From assembly GCA_014529385.2 (NCBI GenBank), contig CM043963.1, forward strand, positions 105,927,912 through 105,991,911: 64,000 bases of DNA, read 5' to 3'. A program made the translations under genes and the position numbers. Positions 46,914-59,300 of the stretch are shown piece by piece (position 1 is the stretch's first letter; the number at the start of each line of letters is the position of its first letter). The notes under the pieces were generated by a model. The model made no database searches and had not been told where the DNA came from. It saw nothing but the letters and a program-made list of their open reading frames with translations. This DNA comes from Adiantum capillus-veneris. Taxonomy: Eukaryota; Streptophyta; Polypodiopsida; Polypodiales; Pteridaceae.

Positions 46914-49900
46914 TTGCGTGCAAGGGTTAAAATCGTCAGGCTTGCATTGTTATGCTTGATGCTCCTACAGGTGCATCAAGCCAACAATGCAGTCAATCTT
47001 TCGTTTAAAGATTACCTTGGTTTTGCGACTACTACGGAGGGCGAATCAAGCGCTGATGATCTAGATCAATATGGATTTTTGGAACACCATAATATTTGGG
47101 ATGAGATGGATGTTCGTATGGATCCATTGTCTGATGTTGAGGACTTGGGGGATTCCTTATATGCATTACAATACTTCTCAAACACATTCTTCTCATTTGA
47201 TGAGAAGATGTACTCCTTAATGGTGAATAATTTGGTTGGGACAGTCACAACGTCACTTTCAATTCTAAAAGCACATGATGGGAGAGGGATGATGAATCTA
47301 AAGAGGTGGAATAGAATGAGAGATGATCTCTCCCTTTGCCCAATTGCCACCTGATCACAACAACTCTACTTGCAGCTGAAATCATCACGCCTAAAAGTCG
47401 CATACATAGAAGATTGGGTGCACATTGTACGTGCAGCCCATTGTCTCTCAAGGCATGAAAAACACTTGGGAGTGGTTGCCACTATTAACGCAATCAAGAC
47501 CGAATGGTGCATTGACATGAGAAAACATGGGATACCTCATGACTACATAATAGATTTGGTAATTGCGTGTGGTTGTTTGTTGGAAGAGAAACCTATTTCC
47601 CATGATGTCTCCTCTTGGCATGCTTGTAGCTGGTCTACTACTACTTCAAGCACATCGATTGAGACAACCCTTTCCCAAGTGGAGCCACAATTGGCAAACA
47701 TCATGATAAAGCATCATACAAGGCTTGTCTTGGTTAGATCAACAAAGAAGCATGGATTAAGCAAGTGGGTGCAAGAATACATGTGTCATCGATGGGGTAG
47801 CATTCAACGAAAAGCTGCACATAAGCGACGAGATCGAAAATCCAAAAGGCGCGGATGTGGATTCAAGGTGGTGGTCCAAAACTTTGAAGAATTTGATAAG
47901 GTGATTATCAAAGTCCAAGGTACTCACGAGGGACATGTACCTGGCTCTCGTGCAAACCTTTATCACCTGCCAGTGCATCCATCTGTAATTGCATGTTGCA
48001 CAAAGGACATGTTTGATATATGCACTTGCCAACATCTTGCAAAAATATCAAAGTCAAAGGAACACCTTCACATGGATCATGTATCTACACTTGACCGTGT
48101 GATCTATCGGTTCTTTATGATACCAAAAGAAGTGCGAATGTTGCTACACCGGATGCGCACACAAGGTATTTTACTCTCTCCCAAAGCATCTCAAGGGTTG
48201 AATTGTATCGTTTTACAAGTAATTCTTTGCAGATCTATATTATGTTGTATCTCTTGGCCTTAATGTAGGAGAATATGAAGAGCATGATTGGATTGCAATG
48301 CTTACGGAAGCTCTTCGCTTGCAAGATTTGAAGAAGGTACCATTGAGAGCTCAACCTCTGGTCACATTTTGCATGCTTTTTTGTTCATGGGCATGCGCTT
48401 GATTGTAGGTCATATTTGTCCAACCATACAACCCGAGGGAAGATGATGAATGCAAGAGACCGTTTATTCTTGTCATTCAAGATGAGGACATGCTTGAAAT
48501 TGCTATTCGTTTCTCTCATCATAACTCTTGGGCAGTGGATAGCACATTCAAAACAAATGACTTTGGGTTACCTCTTTATGCTGGAGTCTTGCCCTACCAA
48601 ATTGGTGTAGGGATGCCAATATGGTTGATTTTATGCACGAGCGATGTGGGCACTAATCACGAAAAAGTGTCTTTGGAGTTGACCTTCAAGCTGGTCTTTG
48701 CAAGGCTAGGCAAAATTCGTCCTGCAGCTATTGTCATTGACAAGAATCGACAAGAGCTGGAAGCAATTCTTAAGGTGGTCAATGTGGATCCTCATTGTTG
48801 GAGAGAAGATGAAGACGACAACCCAAAACAAGTTGCATGCCATGTGTTACTATGCTAGTTCCATGTCAAAAAGTCATGGGTGGGGAACTTATTGCCGCAG
48901 GTATATGCAGTTGTTGTGGTTGCTGCATAGCTTTCCGTTCCTTTGGTGTGTCAAGGGCTGCTATCAATATTAATAACCATCTTGTTGAAATCATTTCATA
49001 GGTCCCTAAGGACAAGCGAGCTGATGTCTATAATCACTTATCAAATCTAATGCAAGCACCAATTGAGGAGATTTTTAATCTGGGATATAGACAGTTGTTG
49101 GATACATATTTAATGCATCAAAATATCCAGCGTTACGTGGCAAACTGTTGGTGTGGCAGCACATGCGTGTGGCGAACAAGGTGGCCAAAGTTTGGGTGTC
49201 TATTTGTACATGGGAATGTGGACACTACAAACCTGGTTGAATGATTATGGCAATATATCAAGTATACTTTGCTTGATGCGAAGAAAAATAGATCGATACT
49301 TTTCCTTTTGCATGCACTTGTGGGTGATTCATTGCATGGAACCTACATCGGAGGAACCTTTCTTGAGTTCTTTAAGAAAAAGCAAGAGATTGGTAAGAGT
49401 CGATTGGTTTTGGAGTTTGTAACTAGTATCGTATTCTATTGTATACGCCAAATCCTAAGTTCTTGTGTTTAAACTTGTGACAGCTGATTCCAAGAGTTTT
49501 AAGTTTGAGGCTGATCCTACCACCCTTCGAGTGATAGAGGAAAGCACTTTGTTGTTCAAAATTCTTAGCATGTCATCTCCTTCCCAATGGTATCATGTGA
49601 GCGTCCAATCTAGCTATTGTGATTGTCCTGACCAGGGTTCAGAATGCAAGCATCAGTACGGAATCCGACTAATAGTTCAAAATCACTTTCCTCAACTTCT
49701 ATGTATTTTCCCAATTCTTAATAGCATACATGCCTTCAACCATGTGGTTCAGGAGGCCAACGCTCAAGCAAGGGAGCAAGATGCAATGACGGGGGACCAA
49801 GATATGTCAAGCTAGCTACCCACCATGGCCGAGGAAAGTGTATCCATTATTGATAACCAGATTCTTGGATGCATCTCAGACTTGAAAGGACTTTTACAAA

Positions 49901-50508
49901 GCTTTGAAGAATAGTTGGGGCAGTGTGATAGTGACCTAAAACTGATCCTCTTTAATCAGTTGTGAAACTCAAGGGATTTCCTCTTCACTCTGATTTTCCC
50001 AAAGCGCATCGACTTGCTAGCCTCAATTAGACAGATCCAAGCACATGTAATACAAACTCGTCTTGGTCATGGTGTGGCACGAGAAGCCGATGGATGTGGA
50101 GCTGAAGCTGGGCTGGTCTCAGTTGTCCCTCCAAGGGCCTCAACTACTGACGTTTTAAGACGCAAACATCAGTGAGGGAGGAGCTGAGCACGCTTTGAAA
50201 AGAGACGTAAAGTGTTTTGCTTCCATTGTTGTAGCAAAAGTCTTTTGCTTGATCGAAGAGAAAGCCACTCATGCCATACATGCCATGCTCTCTTGCCCTT
50301 GACACTTGAGCAAGCCCCAACTGGTTCAGAGTCTCCTCTTCTAAATCGACATGTTATTCTCTTCAATGATGTCATTCAGAGGGGGCAAGTGGTTAGATGT
50401 GTACATGGAGATCTTGGTACAGAGGAGAAGAGGTTTACGATTCGATGTGGGGACGGCTCAATACTTGATGGGGTCCTTACATCCCAGCAAAACGAATGGT
50501 TCTCATAA
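46914..50508 (+). pseudogene. Mutator-like transposase gene with SWIM finger, degenerate
   Basis: A MULE-type transposase. After a variable N-terminus comes KRRGCGFKVVVQNFEEFDKV (FAR1-like region) and LPVHPSVIACCTKDMFD. Exon 1 ends at 48165, the intron is 48166-48232, exon 2 is 48233-48336, the intron is 48337-48408, exon 3 is 48409-48900, the intron is 48901-49001; phases agree across all. Exon 3 holds the MULE core: NSWAVDSTFKTNDFGLPLY (first Asp) and IRPAAIVIDKNRQE (second Asp). A TAG at 48856-48858 stands before FHVKKSW, where CAG is expected. Frameshifts lie at about 49155 and 49245. The last part has a SWIM finger YCDCPDQGSECKHQYG. After it a single frame continues through TAG 49813, TAG 49912, TGA 49963, TGA 50173 and TGA 50185 to a CxxC...CxxC ribbon (CFHCCSKS, CHTCHA) and ends at 50508. 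Confidence 0.88.
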
Positions 50509-51480
50509 GATGAGAAGCGAGGCTGCTACCGCTCTTTGCCCTTCAAAAATATTGCTATTGGATAACAAACTAGTACATGCGGTGGTACACCGTCGAGCCA
50601 AGATTGTAAGTGGCTCTTCATATTGCGTGTTTATATTAATACTACTTTGACTAGGAGTTTTAGTGATGCAGTGCTGTCTTAAATGGTCATTGCTAGGCAG
50701 TACTGCTGGATGTTGATAGTTTTTGTCTTCCTTTTTCTTTGAACATGCAAGGATTGCTTACATACCAAATTGGTGGACAACCAACAATGCAGTAATTTTT
50801 GGATCAATATTTGGAGCTTTTAATGCCTGGTCGTTTATTGCATATATTGATGTTTGCATCGATATCTGTAGCTTTGGAGGCCTTCTTACATACCAAACTT
50901 TTGGGCAAATGAGCAGTGTTGGGTCCAAGGTTGAAGTAGTGGAGATGGGTTTGGAGGTTGCATCGATTTTTGGGTTGATATTTGTAGCTTTCAATGCCTG
51001 GTCACTTATTGCATCGATTTTTGGATCGATATCTATAGCTTTTAAGGCTTGCTTACATACTAAACTTTTGGGAAAATAAATAGTGTCATGTATAAGGCTG
51101 AAGTAGTGGAGATGGGTTTGGAGGTTGACAGAAAATTGCAATTATAGCATAGATTTTTGGGTTGATATTTGTAGCTTTCAATGCATGCTTATGTACCAAA
51201 CTTTTGGGCAAATGAATAGTGTTGTGTCTAAGGCTGAAGCAGTGGGGACGGTTTTGGAGTTTGAACATTAATTTTTGCATTGATTTTTGGGTTGTTATTT
51301 GTATCTTTTAATGCCACTTCTCTTATTGCATCTATTTTTGGATCAATATCTGTAGATTTCAAGGTGTGCATACCTTGCCTGGTCACGTATTGCATCAATT
51401 TTTAGATCGACATCTCTTAGCTTCGGAGGCCGTACCAAACCATTGGGCAAGTGAGTAGTGTTGTGTCAAATCGATCCATC
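50509..51480. repeat. Short-period repeats after the MULE gene
   Basis: From about 50790 a motif 'gcatcgatttttgggttgatatttgtagcttt' recurs, diverged, at about 50805, 50845, 50965, 51010, 51150, 51280 and 51330, alternating with 'caaacttttgggcaaatgagtag'. Probably internal noncoding DNA of the MULE. Frames on both strands are repeat products. Confidence 0.7.
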
Positions 51481-52760
51481 ATGTCTCAATGTCTCATGCA
51501 TTGAGGAGTCAAGGTTATGTTGGTGACAATAGCCGTAAACAAGTTCGAATCCACCATGGTCAAGTTCCGGTGACCATAGCCAATGACAAGGGCTGACGCC
51601 ATGCTGGCTATAATGATTATAACCTGTAACGTGGAGAGTGACCAAATATCTATTGAGAATGCTTGCATAAGAGACTCAAGACTTGAAATAAAGAATGAGA
51701 AAACCATAACCAGTGACTAGAGAAATGATGATCATAACCAACATATTGAGACTTAGCAACCTTAACTAGAAAAATCAAATGTACTCAAAGATGGCGATGG
51801 TTGCAACTTCACTTGTTGAGGACACAACTACATGCTATAACCTTGTTGCATACCAAAGCCTTCAATAGATTCAAAGGCCATGACTTCAACACATTTCAGT
51901 TTTACCTTTACAGAATGCATTCGCAAACCATAACCTTCAAAGCATAGCCATAACCAGCAAAGCCGAGCACTGTAAATTGAAAAAAGAAGTTTGAAACCAC
52001 AGACAATGACCTTGGTCAAGGCACAGTTTGCGTAATCGATGACCATATTCGAGACATAATGCTAGAGACAACACAAATGATCATAACCAGCATATAACTA
52101 GAAAATTCAAATGGGCGCATAATGAGACGACAATGGCTATAACTTGTGAGTTCGAAGATGGAGATGATTGCAACTTCACTTGCTGAGAACACAACCGCAT
52201 GCCATAACTCATCGATTCAAAGGCCAGGACTTCAACACATTTCAATTTCCCCTTTACAGACTGCATTCGCAAACCATAACCTTCAAAGCATAGCCATAAT
52301 GAGCAAAGGCGGGCACTGTGAATGCATATAAAAAGTTTGAAATTACAAGCAATGACCTTGGTCAAGGCACAATTCGCGTAATTGATGACCATATTCGAGA
52401 CATAGTGCTAGAGACAGCACAAATGATCATAACCAGCTTATAACTAGAAAATATAAATGGCCGCATAATGAGGCAACAATGGCCATAACTTGTGAGTTCG
52501 AAGATGGAGACGGTTGCAACTTCACTTACTGAGAACACAAGCACATGCCATAACTTGCCGATTCAAGGCCAAGACTTCAACACATTTCAATTTCACTTTT
52601 CAATCGACGACCATATTCCAAACATAATGCATATAACTGATAGCCCGGGAGAAGGCAACCTAAACCATAAAAATCCCCAACCGAGACATAATCTGGGATG
52701 ACAATGAGCATTAAACCATAGCTTTTCTAGAGTGAAACCTTTGCGAGATAACGAGTAGAC
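51481..52760. repeat. ~350-bp tandem repeat, about three copies
   Basis: Copies start near 51738, 52090 and 52432, each with 'aactagaaaattcaaatgg', 'gatggcaacttcacttgctgagaacac' type phrases and 'ttgaaattacaagcaatgacc' blocks. The third is partial. The motif 'ccataacc' or 'cataacc' is strewn throughout the region 51500-54300. No gene. Confidence 0.75.
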
Positions 52761-52947
52761 CAGTAAAAGACCAGCAAAGAAAGTATCGATTCAAAAAAAA
52801 ATACATATAGTCATAGTCACAAAGCATCTATTACAGCTGAAAACCCAAAATCACAAGATGTAAAGCAAATCATATATTATGTCGCTTATACAAGTTGTCG
52901 TAGTCATTGATGTTGTTAAGCCTAATTAGAGCTGGGACACAATAAGC

Positions 52948-54512
52948 CTATATCGAGGACAAGCACTCCATACACCAACCATGGAGCTGCTTCTTCATGT
53001 TGCATACTTCGTCGTGCTGAAACCGTGTCTCCACAAACTTGAGCTCAAGCTGTGACTCGTTAACCAAGGCACGTTGAAGGGCTGTATCATGCACCACTTG
53101 AGCAAGGCTCCGAAGGCCATTACAAACATTCATGGCACGAAATGGGTTAGTTGCTTGAGGTCATGTAGAAGAAAGGAATGCTCATACATAGGTATCAAGA
53201 ATACTGACATGTGCATAGCGCCAAGGCACTCAAACGGACTTGTGAGATGTAAGGAGTCAAAATACAGCAAATAGTTCTTTTTTTTCAGGCAAGCGAAGGA
53301 TCTTTGCACCTCTATTAACATAAATAACAAACAACGACCAATGGTGCCTAAAACAAGAAGATCACAACTGTGAATAAGAGTATTTATTCTTGAAGCATTG
53401 CACGATGTCTTTCTTGGATGTGACCAATACCTGCAAATTAGTGGCCAAAAACATAATACCATTTCCGACAAGTCAAGGCTAGCAAACTGTGTTGAGAGAA
53501 ATTTCTCGAGAAGGTGGCGAGACATTGTGTACCATAAAGCATCAACAAAGCAAACCTTCTTTAGAATAGAAGGCGGCAAAAAATGTTCCATGCACCTGCA
53601 TGCAAACAACAACCCTGGAGATAACTAGAAGAACAAATTGCCAACAAAGAGAGAGAGAGATAGAGAGAGGGAGAGAGGAACCTTACTGGCCAAACAAGTC
53701 TATAGTCCGAGAGCTAGCCTCTCCATACAATATAGCATTGACTAGGGGCTGATCTACATTTGTGGACAGTTTGAATCTTGTGGAATTGAATGTGATGCTA
53801 GCATTAGAAGCAAGCCTAAAACACCACCATGCAAGACTTAGAATAATGTGAATTAGTACCAACACTCTTTAAAAATGCAAAGCTGGGATATGAAATCACC
53901 TGGCTTTCGCAATATTTGCCCGCGTGGTGACGACCCTACCGCCCCCCTCCTGAGAAACTAATACTCGGCCATTCTCGATGGTGAATTTAAGAGATACATG
54001 GGTCTCATGGCTCGGTGATGTGACATCAATAACCACACTTGTCTTTGTAGATGACCAAATTGGCAGCTTTTGCCGATGTTCCATTATGAGTCCCTGCATA
54101 AAGTTCCTGGAACGATTAGCCCAACAAAAAAATATAGCCATAATCAGCCCATCGAAGAAGCACAGCCGCGATCAGTGACAACCTCAAGATCCAGCAAAAA
54201 CACATAGCCATAATTAGTGACAACCCAGAAAATCGGCAAAAACATAGTCATAATCAGCTTTACCTCATTTTGAGAAATACCGATGTTCAATGTCATGGAA
54301 GAATATCTATCAAAGGTGTCCACAATGTGCTCATTGTTGGGTTCATCACATTGGTGACCCTCAGCCTCGACCATTGGAAGATCCTTGGCATCATCATGGG
54401 GCGGCATCTCGTACAGTGGCGTATCTCCAAGGCCATACTGGGAGCTAGAGCTAGTAGACCTGCTACTAGTTGCAGCCTCACCTTCCTTTGCCTTGGAACC
54501 TTCTCCCTCCAA
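52948..54512 (-). CDS. ULP1-like cysteine protease (C48), last exon frameshifted
   Basis: SUMO-protease-like gene of the type carried by some MULEs. Model: exon 1 from about 54512 to 54265 (Ser/Glu-rich, EHIVDTFDRYSSMTLNIG), exon 2 54093-53900 (LIMEHRQKLPIWSSTKTS), exon 3 53815-53687 (LYGEASSRTIDLFGQ), exon 4 53595-53431 (HFLPPSILKKVCFVDALWYT), exon 5 from 53347. All introns are GT-AG and all phases agree. Exon 5 opens with HHWSLFVIYVN, the catalytic-His signature, then shifts frame to KKNYLLYFDSLHLTSPFE, with the catalytic Asp. The Q-x(n)-CG part with the nucleophile Cys was not found. After another shift a helical tail (NESQLELKFVETRFQHDE) ends at 52948. The true start is unclear, as the first ATG in frame was not found. 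It converges on the MULE transposase. Confidence 0.75.
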
Positions 54513-54571
54513 GACCCCTCCATCTTCCTTTTTTGTGTCCTGTATTCCCTTTGTGTAAAGGGGGAGCTTTG

Positions 54572-54573
<2 letters not shown>

Positions 54574-54613
<40 letters not shown>
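54574..54613 (+). repeat. (TG)n microsatellite
   Basis: About 20 TG units just upstream of the ULP1-like gene (which is on the other strand). Confidence 0.97.
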
Positions 54614-54615
<2 letters not shown>

Positions 54616-55066
54616 CTCTCTCATCCCCTACTATTAGGGCTTGCCCCCTCCTTCCTAGGGATGTGGGAAGACTTTTTAGTCTTCCCATGACCAATCAATT
54701 TTCCCCTACTTTGGCCTTTGGATAATTGAATTAAATATAGGAACCTTAGCCTATGGAAGTCTTAATGGAGATGAACCTTAGGTCTTTTAAGCCCCATTGA
54801 AGCACATTGCTCTTTTGCATACTTTCCCCCTTTGGATCCCTATTTTTCCTCCTTTGAATCCCTGAAGAGACTAGTCTGACAGCCTTACCAATATTCTGAA
54901 TTTTACTCTCCTGGTATTTCCCCATATTAAATCATCAGTTGAACATGAGAAAATCATTTGGGAGAATTAGTAATTAGTTTTTATGACACTATTTCTAGCT
55001 CAACTTGTACCCTATTGTGGATGTGCAGTCCCACCCAAATAATGTACTCGCACAAGTCTCTCTGAG
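54614..55066. other. Noncoding between ULP1-like gene and split ORF
   Basis: No frame or repeat of note. It is the 5' flank of the ULP1-like gene on the minus strand and the 3' flank of the ORF broken by the gypsy element. Confidence 0.4.
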
Positions 55067-55110
55067 CTAAAATCTTAGGAGTGGTTTGTTGGGGTAAATG
55101 TGCATCACGT
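55067..55110 (-). pseudogene. 3' end of an ORF split by the gypsy insertion
   Basis: If the 8.76-kb element and one copy of ACGT are removed, the frame from 64000-63873 reads on without shift into this stretch (VMHIYPNKPLLRF) and stops at TAG 55069-55067. Protein unrecognised. Confidence 0.5.
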
Positions 55111-56250
55111 TGTGAGCGGGATGAAAACACACACAGAGCCTCTATAACGACCCGACACACACTCTTGGGAAATACACACACACACACTATGGGGCACCAC
55201 TCGGCTTAGACAACACACCTGGCCGAGACACGGAACACACCTCTGGAGTGAGAGGAGAGAGACTATCCACTTGCCCACTCCACACAGACACACACACACA
55301 CACACCCAAAAAACTCAGCTCAAAAGAGGAGAATTTCTGATGTTTAGATACAATTGAGCTTGGGCCAACACCAATGGGGCAAATAGCTCACACAATATGG
55401 GTAAAATAAGCCAGATACAATCACAAACTAGAGCAGAAACTTTGCTCATAGGAGAAACTTACACAGAAAAAAAACAGAAAAAGAGTGAGGAATTTGGCAA
55501 AATGGACAGCGCCATCGCGTCCGGAACGGCCCAAAACCCCAGTCTACAATGTCAAAGTGCTCAAATCCGACCTCGGATGAGCAGTTTAGGGCCAAAACAG
55601 GCTCCAAAAACCCCAAAAACACACCTGCGGCTGTTCCTCCTCTCTTCTCCACGTTTTTTCTGGTCTTCTCTCTGTTTTTTCAGTTCCGACACTTAGCTTT
55701 ATTATTTGGGCACCCTTGGCCTTTTAGATGACCTCAAACGGACCCCGAACATGCCAAAAACTGACCTCGCAGTGCATAGTTGTCACCCTGCTGCATCCAT
55801 ACGCACACCTGGCACTAGACTTTTTTTAATAATGCATCCCGACACCACGTGAAGTGGCCCCAAAAAGTGGTCCTAATGATGACCTTTCTGCATAACTCTC
55901 ACAAGAAAACACCCACGTTGTGTCCTTCCTCATCCGCGTGCAAATATTGACCTCGTTCGCCCTCCTGACGCCACTAGATGCCATCTGACGCACCTGCTGA
56001 CCTCATGTTGTCGGCCCGCGGATAGCTTCCTCGAGAAGTTTTAGGCGCTATAAACTCCTCATTATTGTAGAAAAAACATACTGGTACTGGTGATAGTGAA
56101 AATCGATGCACTATGTACATGCTGTCCTACCTGTACACATGTGGGTCCCACGTAACCACCTGGCTATGGAAATTGGGCAATCCTTTATTCGATGCACCAT
56201 GCATGTGTATGTACATATGCGCAATCCCTTGCTCCAAAAAACTCCTGACA
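55111..56250 (-). repeat. 3' LTR of the gypsy element
   Basis: Pairs with 62711-63872. It contains CA-rich DNA at 55125-55310 and a GC-rich middle. Frames within it match frames in the other LTR and are not separate genes. Confidence 0.95.
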
Positions 56251-56257
56251 TAATTTG

Positions 56258-56267
56258 CCCATCCCCT
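56258..56267 (-). promoter_or_regulatory. Polypurine tract of the gypsy element
   Basis: Minus-strand AGGGGATGGG lies a few bases before the 3' LTR, as expected of the second-strand primer. Confidence 0.55.
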
Positions 56268-56335
56268 AGCCTGCTAGATCATTCATGATCAGCAGCAGCA
56301 AAAAGAGATATGAGACTCGCCGCATCACAGGTCTC

Positions 56336-59300
56336 CTAATCCCTCACCAACACTCCTTGATCCACATACAGCTCATCCTGCTCGACCATCATCAACCTGG
56401 TATGATACAATTTAAGACGCAATCCATTTACCCTTGACTTATGTAGAAACCCATCCAGGTTAGCCAACTGATATGTACCATTCGGGAAACACTCCACTAC
56501 CTTGAAAGGGCCTTCCCACTTAATTTGAAACTTGTTTTGGAAGGTGTTATCCAGCTTACTGTTGTAGCGCAAAACCAAGTCATGTTTCTTGATACCCTTA
56601 CTTTTTACCTTTTCATTTATCTTTGCTAAAGCCTTATCCTGCATCTGCCCATAATGCTCCAATGCGCTCATCCTATCCAACTGGACCTCTTGTAACTGCA
56701 AGAGCCTCTCTTTGAATGCATCACTAGGCGGCCCAAGCAACTTCTCTAACATCTTGACCGCAGGCAACTCTACCTCCACAGGCAATAGTGCTTCCTTTCC
56801 ATACACCAAATGAAATGGAGTAAACCCAGTACCTGTCTTCACCGAAGTACGGTAAGCCCATAATGCACTAGGCAATTCCAAATCCCAATTCTTTCCTTGG
56901 TGCTCTGTCACTTGAAAAAGAATTTGTACCAACTCACCATTGAATCTTTCATTTAAGCCATTACACTGCGGGTAATAAGGAGTGGTATGTTGGTGCCTAA
57001 TCTTCATCTTTGTGCATAAGAAGTCTAGCAACTTAGCTCTAAATCCTGGCCCCTTATCTGAAAGTAGCTCTAATGGCACCCCAAACTTGCAACATATTTC
57101 ATCATACACAAATTTTGCCACATCCTTTGCAGTGATCTGTTTTACTGCTATAGCCTCTGCCCATCTAGAGAGATAGTCCACTGCCGTCAAGATATAGCTT
57201 TTGCCCCTGCTTGTGATAGGTAACGGGCCTATTGCATCAATCCCCCACTTTTCAAACACATCAAACGCCATAATGGTTTTTCGTAGCTCTGGCTTCAACA
57301 CTCTCTTCCCAAATGCTTGACACCTATTGCAAGACCTACACCAATGGTGAACATCCTTGTGCAAACTAGGCCATACATACCCCTCTTGCAAAATCTTATG
57401 CAAGGTGACCTTTAGAGCAAAATGGCCACCACATGCGCCTTCATGATTCTCTTCCAACACTCTGTAAAGCTCCTCCCGCCAAGGTACACGTCTCAACACG
57501 AGATCAGCCCCTTTCATGTATAAAAAATCACCAATCAATTTGTACCTGTATGCTCTACGCACAAAGCCATACTTCTTAGACTTCTGAATCTCCTTTGGAA
57601 TGATTCCTGTTAGCAAAAACTCCTCTTCTTGAGCCAAACTTTCCCGGCCATGATAAAGAGGTAAAGTGGTCCTCAACACGAATAGCTCCCCAATCATGCC
57701 TTGAGCTGCTTCATGTGCCTCTCCATTTAGAGCACGTTCAATGTGTCTGATGCTCCATGCTTCAAACTTTTTTAACAGGCCTTTAATTCTGAAGCACATT
57801 TCCTTCAATGAGGTGTTCTTGCTCTTCCACACACCCAGCACTTGCTTCACCACTAACAAGGCATCACCTTTTATGCTCAACCTTCGAACCCCATGCTTCA
57901 AACAAATGTGTAATCCGGCTTCCAGAGTAGCATATTCAGCCTCATTGTTACTATGAGCATCCAATTTGAACCCTCTCTTGCATACTAGCTTCCCCTCTAG
58001 ATCATAAAGTGATATACCCTGTGAAGCTGCATCATGGCTCTTTCTGTATGAACCATCAAAGAACAACACATGTGCATTGCTGATCTGTGGCACTTCTTCA
58101 ACTACCTTTCTCACCACCTCTTCCTTAACAATAAGAGGATTCTCCTTGTAGGTCAACAAATCATCTAGGGTAGCCCTTGTACTATCTTCCACTAGAAAAG
58201 AGAACTCAAACTCCTGCAGCTCAATTACCCATTTCTTCACCACATTTGACATGTTAGTACCATTAATTAACTGTGGCAAAAAGGCATAACTCGTCAAGAA
58301 AACAAAAGGCCGTGGTAGCAAGTAATGACGAAATCGTCAACAAGCAAATATTACACTGGCCATCACTAGCTCTACTTCCGAGAACTTTCTCTCCGCTACC
58401 AAATTCACTCGGCTTGCACAATACACTGGCCTCATGTAATGGCTGCCCTTCCCTTTTTGCAATAGCATGGCTCCAATGGCATCATCCCCTACTGATGGAT
58501 TTACATAACAAACTTTCTCCCAATCAGGAGCCTGCATGGCTGACAAACCCCCTAACACCTCTTTCACCTCTTGAAACACTTCTTCACACTTGTCATCCCA
58601 TTGCAATGGATCATGCTTTGCCACTTACTGTAACGGATAAAGAAGCTGCGAAGACAATGGAATAAACCGTGCCATGTACTTCACTTTGTGTATAAAAGTT
58701 GCCAATTGCTTCGCACTCGTAGGTGATGGAAGAAGAATAATAGACTTAACCTTATCTGGATCAGCCTCAATGCCATTTTCTGACACCATATGGCCCAATA
58801 ACTTCACCCTTGGCTGTGCTAGATGACATTTCTTTGGATTTAGTTGTCCTCCACATTCATCATATCGAGTCAATACCATCTGCAGCTTCTCATGGTGTTC
58901 AACCCTACTGCTATAAACACAGAAGTCATCCATAAAAGCTTTAACACAACTACCAATGAATGTTCCAACACCCAATTTGCTCTCTCTTGATAGAAGGAAG
59001 GTCCATTTGACAACCCAAATGGCAATACTGTGTAGCAATAGCAGCCCCATGGCGTAATAAAAGTTGTCTTTGTGCGGTCTTTAAGAGCAATCTTCAATTG
59101 AAAATAGCCTGAAAAACCATCACACACACTGTACCTCTCATAACCTGCCACTGAATCCAAGATCTGATCGATGAATGGAAGAGGATATGGGTTCTTCTTA
59201 GTGGCTGCATTTAAGGGTTTAAAATCCACACAAATTCTCCACTTCCCATTCTTCTTTGGACTGACTACAACTGGACTCACCCATTCTGTGGTCTCCACAG

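Noticed and set aside
53130-53612. One uninterrupted 160-residue protein
   Set aside because: The frame runs through a GT-AG intron (53430-53348). Splicing gives the catalytic HHW motif in a different frame, which fits the ULP1 family.
55105-55305. Cys/Val-rich small proteins in the LTRs
   Set aside because: Come from CA repeats in the gypsy LTRs and occur in both copies (62742-62924).
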